DNA of 17,702 nt from Deltaproteobacteria bacterium. Lineage in GTDB: Bacteria > Desulfobacterota_B > Binatia > Bin18. Below the pieces are notes generated by a model. The model was not told where the DNA came from. It did no database searches and worked only from the letters and a program-made list of their open reading frames with translations. The stretch is taken from NCBI GenBank assembly GCA_012271025.1, contig JAAXHF010000255.1, forward strand, positions 1-17,702, given 5' to 3'. The position numbers and the translations under genes were made by a program. Of this stretch, positions 13,719-17,702 are shown in pieces. Within the stretch, counting starts at the first letter, position 1. Each line of letters starts with the position of its first letter.

Positions 13719-14849
13719 TCACTCGGCCTCGTCTCGGTGGGGGTGTGGCTCGGCCGGCAGACCGAACGGCTCCAGCGACAGGCCGGTGCGGCCGGTCGTA
13801 ATCAGCTCGCTGATCAGCTGCCCGGTAATCGGAGCCAGGAGAATACCGTTGCGGTGATGGCCGGTGGCCAGCACGACATTCTCCAGGCCGGGCGCCCGGC
13901 CCAATATCGGTCGCCGGGTCGGAGAGTAGGGGCGCAGGCCCGCCCAGCAGCGGCTGAGTGGGGCTTTGCCGATGCCCGGCACCACGCCGTCGGCCCACTC
14001 GGCCAGACGCCGCACCGCTTCGAGCGTCACGTCCTTGTCATAGCCGGTGAATTCAACCGTGGAGCCGAGAATGACCTCGCCGTTCTTGCGCGGCACCAGA
14101 TAGCGGTCGTCGCTCGCAATGACGTGGCGGAGCTGGGTCGCACGAATGGCCAGCATCTGTCCCTTGGCCGGCCGGACCGGGATCCTCAGCTCAAACAGCT
14201 CACCGACCTGGGCCGACCACGAGCCTGCGGCAATCACCACGCTGTCGGCACTCACCCAGTCGTCACCGACCCGGACCTCCGAGACCCGCCCGTTCCTGAT
14301 ACGAGCCTCGGTGACCGTTGTGCCCGTGTGCAGACTGACCCCGCGCTGGCGTGCGGCCTCAGCCCAGGCCCGGGCCAGCTTGCCGTTGTGCAGGTGGTGG
14401 TCTGCGGCAAAATGGACGGCCGCCCGTAAGGTCGGCGTAAGGCTCGGCTCGTGGCGCCGGGCCGCCTCGGCCGACAGCCAGCTGACGGCGTGGCCCTGCT
14501 CGGCGCGGAGTTCGTACAGCCGCCGGTAGCGCTGCTCGTCCGCCTCGGTCAGCAGAATCTCGAAGATGCCGGGGGTTTGATACTCGATATCGATCCCGGT
14601 GCGTTCTTCCAGCTCACGCACCAGGGCCGGATACAGAGCCTGGCTGGCGCGTTTGAGTTGATACATCGGGCCGCGCTTGGAGCCGCCGCTGGTGGCGGCC
14701 AGCATCCCGGCGGCGGCGGCGGACGCTTCCTGGCCGGGTTGCCCCTTGTCCACCAGCCAGGTCCGGACCTTGTGTCCGGCCAGATGATAGGCCACCGCGA
14801 TGCCGATGACTCCTCCGCCGATAACGACGACATCCGTTGTGGTTGCCAT
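13719..14849 (-). CDS. thiO: FAD-dependent glycine oxidase-like protein ThiO
   Basis: A flavoprotein amine oxidase of the DAO family; the ThiO role would be oxidation of glycine to iminoglycine for thiazole synthesis in the thiamine pathway. The 376 residues start with the dinucleotide fold VVVIGGGVIGIAVAYHLA (GxGxxG at 11-16). SAAAAGMLAA and a C-terminal WAGLRPYSPTRRPILG...ATGHHRNGILLAP complete the family pattern. It follows chdC by 38 bases on the same strand, so they may share a transcript. No thiS, thiG or thiC is present in the window, and no TPP riboswitch fits in the short upstream gap. A D-amino-acid or sarcosine oxidase role cannot be excluded. Confidence 0.88.
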   Translation of the reverse strand: MATTTDVVVIGGGVIGIAVAYHLAGHKVRTWLVDKGQPGQEASAAAAGMLAATSGGSKRGPMYQLKRASQALYPALVRELEERTGIDIEYQTPGIFEILLTEADEQRYRRLYELRAEQGHAVSWLSAEAARRHEPSLTPTLRAAVHFAADHHLHNGKLARAWAEAARQRGVSLHTGTTVTEARIRNGRVSEVRVGDDWVSADSVVIAAGSWSAQVGELFELRIPVRPAKGQMLAIRATQLRHVIASDDRYLVPRKNGEVILGSTVEFTGYDKDVTLEAVRRLAEWADGVVPGIGKAPLSRCWAGLRPYSPTRRPILGRAPGLENVVLATGHHRNGILLAPITGQLISELITTGRTGLSLEPFGLPAEPHPHRDEAE

Positions 14850-14887
14850 GGCCGATTATTGTAACGAGGGGGCGGAGAAAGAAAAGC

Positions 14888-15733
14888 TCAAGCCGGACTG
14901 CGGCTGAAGGCCGGCAGACGGCCGCCGAGCAAGGCGCCGAGGTCGGCGGCCGCAACCCGCAGGCCCAGATAAAAGGTCCCGAACAGACCGTATACGGCGC
15001 TGGCCTCATCAAAACGCATCTCATACACCAGCTGCTTGAAGACCTGCGGGTCGTCGGCAAACAGGTCCACCCCCCACTCCCAGTCGTCAAAGCCGACCGA
15101 GCCGGAAATGATCTGGTTGACCCGACCGGCGTAGCGTCGGCCGACCATGCCGTGTTCGCGCATCATTTTCTGGCGCTCGGCAATCGGTACGTGGTACCAG
15201 TTGCGGACCTCACCCCGTTTTTTATCCATCGGATAGAAGCACAGGTAGCGCCGGGCCGGTATGGCCGGCGCCAGACGCGCGGCCATGGCTTGGCGCTGGC
15301 GTTCGCGTTCGGCCGCCACCGCGTCGTCCCAGTCCGGCGTATAGGGCTCGAGCCCCCGCTCGTGCAGGGCCGTATACAGCCGGACCGACGCCTCGTACAA
15401 GCCCAGTTCGACCGTTGACAGATATGAACTGCTGGGCTCCAGAAACTCCAGCAGTTTCAGCTGGGCGAGTCGGAGTTCGACTGCGTTCAGTTCGTCAAAG
15501 CTGGGCCGGAAATGGACCAGCATCAGGTCGCCCTTGTGGCCGAGTTGGGAGAACACGGCGCTGGTGTCGGCCTGTTCCATGTCGGTCAATACGTGGGCGG
15601 CGTCTTCCACCATTGCCTGCCGTTCGACAGCCGCCACGGCGTTCCAGGCCGGCCAGCGAACACGGAACATCTGGTGCAGAATGGCAGACCCGTCAAGGGT
15701 GAGCGGAACGGGCGGGATAGGCTCGGCTGTCAT
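14888..15733 (-). CDS. chdC: Coproheme decarboxylase (HemQ/ChdC), chlorite dismutase family
   Basis: Peroxide-dependent decarboxylation of coproheme III to heme b, the last step of the coproporphyrin-dependent pathway. The 281 residues contain YPMDKKRGE with the catalytic tyrosine (Y167), EHG with the proximal heme histidine (H194), and the signature GFDDWEWGVDLFADDP (214-229) followed by YEMRFDEASAVYG. These match ChdC rather than true chlorite dismutases, whose distal arginine context I do not see. ATG 15733 is followed downstream by thiO after 38 bases. The CoA-transferase gene is divergent. Other coproporphyrin-pathway genes (hemY, cpfC) are not in the window. Confidence 0.93.
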   Translation of the reverse strand: MTAEPIPPVPLTLDGSAILHQMFRVRWPAWNAVAAVERQAMVEDAAHVLTDMEQADTSAVFSQLGHKGDLMLVHFRPSFDELNAVELRLAQLKLLEFLEPSSSYLSTVELGLYEASVRLYTALHERGLEPYTPDWDDAVAAERERQRQAMAARLAPAIPARRYLCFYPMDKKRGEVRNWYHVPIAERQKMMREHGMVGRRYAGRVNQIISGSVGFDDWEWGVDLFADDPQVFKQLVYEMRFDEASAVYGLFGTFYLGLRVAAADLGALLGGRLPAFSRSPA

Positions 15734-15884
15734 ACGCGCGTCCTTTCAGCATCGGTGTCTTTCATCTAACGGCTGCGGTCTACGCTGTCAAAGCGCTTGT
15801 GGTGGGGGTCACCCGCGCCTGTGTGATGGTCGGAGACGCGGGCAAAGCCTCAACATGCTGCGCTTTCTTCCGGTCGTCGGCCTG

Positions 15885-15893
15885 TGCTAGAGT
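15885..15893 (+). promoter_or_regulatory. Candidate extended -10 promoter of the CoA-transferase gene
   Basis: TGCTAGAGT has the TGn extension before a TAGAGT -10 box, 39 bases before the ATG. The -35 region (TTCTTC, 15865-15870) is poor, as is common for extended -10 promoters. The rest of the 199-bp divergent gap shows no repeat or recognised operator. Confidence 0.35.
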
Positions 15894-15932
15894 CCGACGG
15901 TATTCCGTCTTGCGACAAAGGAGGGCACAAGC

Positions 15933-17147
15933 ATGGCGAGACCGCTGGATGGTATTCGGGTGCTGGACTGGACGATTTTTCAGCAGGGACCGGTGGCGAC
16001 CATGATGCTCGGCGACCTGGGGGCCGAGGTGATCAAAATCGAAGAGCGGGTCGGCGGCGACCCCGGACGGGGAGTGATGCAGATTGCCGGCAGCAAGACC
16101 GGTGGCACCAAACGCAACTACTACTTTGAGGCCAACAACCGCCAGAAAAAAAGCCTGACCCTGGACCTCAAAAAGCCCGAGGCGCGGGAGATCGTGTATC
16201 AACTGGTCGAGAAATCCGACGTGTTTGTCCAGAATTTTCGCAAGGGGGTGGCGGCCAAGCTCGGCGTCGATTACCAGACTCTGTCCCGTCACAACCCCAA
16301 GCTGATCTACGCCAGCGCGACCGGCTACGGCCCGAATGGACCGGATTCGGGCGAGCCGTCGTTTGACTACATGGGCTTGGCCCGCTCGGGGATCATGAAC
16401 ACGGTCGGTGAGCCGGACATGGACCCGATGAATATCACCGGCGGGATTGCCGACCAGATGGGCGCCATCATGCTCGCCCACGGTATCGTCGTGGCCCTGC
16501 TGGCGCGGGAGCGCCTGGGCGTCGGCCAGGAGGTGAACACCTCCCATCTGGGCAGCATGATGGCCCTCCAGGGTTTGAATCTGGCCTGTCGGCTGACCCT
16601 GGGCAAGGAGTTCAAGCGCTTTTATCGGACCGAGGCGGTCAACCCGCTGTGGAATCACTACAAGTGTCAGGATGACAAATGGATCTGCCTGGCCATGCCA
16701 CAGGCCGACCGCTACTGGTCGGATTTCTGCACGGCACTGGGCATCGCCCACCTGGAGAACGATCCGCGCTTTGCAACCATGCGGGCTCGGGGCAAGAATG
16801 CCAAGGAGCTGATCGCCATTCTGGACGAGATCTGGGCCGGCAAACCGCGCGACGAGTGGATGACCATCCTGAAAAACGGCGGCGACTTCATCTATACCAT
16901 CGTCAACAGCATCAACGATCTGCCCGACGATCAGCAGATGATCGACAACGACTATGTGGTCGATTACGATCATCCGTCCTGGGGACCGAGCAAGATCGTC
17001 GGCTCGCCGCTCATCCTGAGCGAAACTCCGGCCGATCCCAAGGCGCCGGCGCCCGAGTTTGGCGAGCACTCGGAGCAGATTCTGCTCGATCTGCTGGGCT
17101 ATTCCTGGGAACAGATCGGTCAGCTCAGAGAGCAGGAAGTGATTTAG
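15933..17147 (+). CDS. Class III CoA-transferase, CaiB/BaiF family
   Basis: Transfers CoA between an acyl-CoA donor and a carboxylic acid; the substrate is unknown. The 404 residues are of family length. The N-terminal GIRVLDWTIFQQGPVATMMLGDLGAEVIKIE is the CaiB/BaiF start, with LDLKKPEAREI and FRKGVAAKLGVDYQTL following. GGIADQMG contains D174, which aligns with the catalytic aspartate of formyl-CoA transferase and CaiB. EVNTSHLGSMMALQ and the C-terminal LLDLLGYSWEQIGQLREQEVI are also typical. ATG 15933 has AAGGAGG at good spacing. It stands alone on the plus strand, divergent from chdC and convergent with a glutathione S-transferase gene, so the pathway cannot be read from context; fatty or aromatic acid degradation is possible. 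Confidence 0.95.
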   Translation: MARPLDGIRVLDWTIFQQGPVATMMLGDLGAEVIKIEERVGGDPGRGVMQIAGSKTGGTKRNYYFEANNRQKKSLTLDLKKPEAREIVYQLVEKSDVFVQNFRKGVAAKLGVDYQTLSRHNPKLIYASATGYGPNGPDSGEPSFDYMGLARSGIMNTVGEPDMDPMNITGGIADQMGAIMLAHGIVVALLARERLGVGQEVNTSHLGSMMALQGLNLACRLTLGKEFKRFYRTEAVNPLWNHYKCQDDKWICLAMPQADRYWSDFCTALGIAHLENDPRFATMRARGKNAKELIAILDEIWAGKPRDEWMTILKNGGDFIYTIVNSINDLPDDQQMIDNDYVVDYDHPSWGPSKIVGSPLILSETPADPKAPAPEFGEHSEQILLDLLGYSWEQIGQLREQEVI

Positions 17148-17158
17148 CGCCTAGCGGA

Positions 17159-17177
17159 GGAGGAGAACTTCTCCTCC
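17159..17177. repeat. Hairpin after the CoA-transferase gene
   Basis: GGAGGAGAA and TTCTCCTCC are perfectly complementary around one central base, 12 bases after the stop codon. There is no T-run, so it may only slow transcription or protect the mRNA 3' end. The remainder of the gap to 17336 shows no other clear structure and no gene. Confidence 0.5.
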
Positions 17178-17336
17178 CCCGCCAAAGTCTGTGAACCCGA
17201 CGGCGAGCGGTTTGCAAAGGCGCGTCCGGCGAGCGGTACGCGCCCACGAATCGTTGAACGCGACAGGCGCCGCAGGAGCCGGCAGACACGCTCGAACGAC
17301 ACCCTGCGGCAGACGGTCTGCGGTCGGGGGGAGTGA

Positions 17337-17702
17337 CTACGCCTTGGCGCTCGGTCGTGAGGAAACGTCCGCGTGCCAGCGCTTGGTGTTGGTATTGGCC
17401 TCGGGAATGCCCATCTTGGCAAAACTGGCAAAATCGACCACACACAGCGCGGTGATATCGGCAACCGTGTACCGCTCCCCGGCCACATAGCTGCTCTGGC
17501 TGAGGCGGTGTTCCAAGCGCTCATAAAAACGCTCGACGCCGGCCTTCCCCCGGGCGGCCAGTTCGGGAATGGCCTGGACATTCTCCAGACCCGGCAGCCC
17601 CCGATTCTTAAAGGGGTCAAACGAGTTGCGAAACATTTCGCCCGTAGGATTGAGACCGTCGAATTCCATATGGCGCTGCCACGACTCGATCTGGGCCTTC
17701 TC
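17337..17702 (-). CDS. Glutathione S-transferase, C-terminal part (5' end outside window)
   Basis: The minus-strand frame is open to the right edge, so only the last 121 residues are present: the all-helical C-terminal domain. The text IESWQRHMEFDGLNPTGEMFRN, here split by the edge of the ordinary start candidate ATG 17669, continues a GST domain. It is followed by LEHRLSQSSYVAGERYTVADITALCVVDFA, where the YTVADIT segment is the N-capping box and hydrophobic staple of GSTs. The C-terminus is the short NTKRWHADVSSRPSAKA. The glutathione-binding thioredoxin-like domain should lie just outside. The natural substrate (detoxification or ring cleavage) is unknown. It converges with the CoA-transferase gene. 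Confidence 0.9.
   Translation of the reverse strand, partial: EKAQIESWQRHMEFDGLNPTGEMFRNSFDPFKNRGLPGLENVQAIPELAARGKAGVERFYERLEHRLSQSSYVAGERYTVADITALCVVDFASFAKMGIPEANTNTKRWHADVSSRPSAKA

Noticed and set aside
15780..17069. 429-codon minus-strand ORF opposite the CoA-transferase gene
   Set aside because: It is a mirror of a strong CaiB/BaiF gene in GC-rich DNA; the translation has no domain pattern, while the plus strand has a good ribosome site and catalytic motifs.

Overview
The window is a densely coded, GC-rich (roughly 60% or more by eye) bacterial chromosome segment with about 20 protein genes and one tRNA. Gene content is mostly core metabolism: leucine synthesis, nitrogen assimilation, phospholipid synthesis, rRNA modification and heme/Fe-S proteins. 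It is mixed with genes typical of environmental degraders: a class III CoA-transferase, an MFE-2-type short-chain dehydrogenase and a glutathione S-transferase. A coproheme decarboxylase-type ChdC next to Proteobacteria-like genes, plus a pssA-leuA adjacency of the kind seen in deltaproteobacterial lineages, suggests an uncultured Desulfobacterota/Binatota/Tectomicrobia-like organism. That assignment is an inference and uncertain.

Layout. 1-3505 (+): the 3' end of pssA, then a promoter, a leucine-rich leader peptide and an intrinsic terminator that together look like a classical attenuator, then leuA and leuB with no leuCD between them. 3561-5848: mainly minus-strand small genes (a Cys-containing orphan protein, a Nudix hydrolase, a CoA-binding protein, a low-molecular-weight phosphatase). 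A plus-strand ribbon-helix-helix antitoxin with a truncated MazF/PemK toxin sits among them, bracketed by 29-bp direct repeats copied from the 3' end of the phosphatase gene. 5897-8806 (-): the SDR dehydrogenase, a strong terminator, then glnB-glnA with a plausible sigma-54 promoter. 8978-10318 (-): plsY directly behind a tRNA-Pro(CGG) gene, and a GNAT acetyltransferase. 10319-12243 (+): an intergenic palindrome cluster, an RlmD/TrmA-type RNA methyltransferase and an unrecognised 88-residue protein. 12284-15733: a Rieske ferredoxin (-), a DUF2231 membrane protein (+) whose start lies inside a short tandem-repeat array, a CDGSH protein, a ThiO-like oxidase and ChdC (all -). 15933-17702: a CaiB/BaiF CoA-transferase (+) and the C-terminal part of a glutathione S-transferase (-).

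How the parts work together. The leu block is a biosynthetic operon controlled by leucine supply. GlnB and GlnA keep their uridylylation and adenylylation tyrosines, so the usual nitrogen cascade is probably present. ChdC, the Rieske protein and the CDGSH protein form a loose iron/heme neighbourhood. I saw no CRISPR array, prophage, insertion sequence or clearly new multi-gene system. The most interesting non-routine items are the leu attenuator, the repeat-bracketed toxin-antitoxin relic, the dispersed AAAGGGCAAATGTC-type repeat that supplies a gene start, and the tRNA-plsY arrangement.
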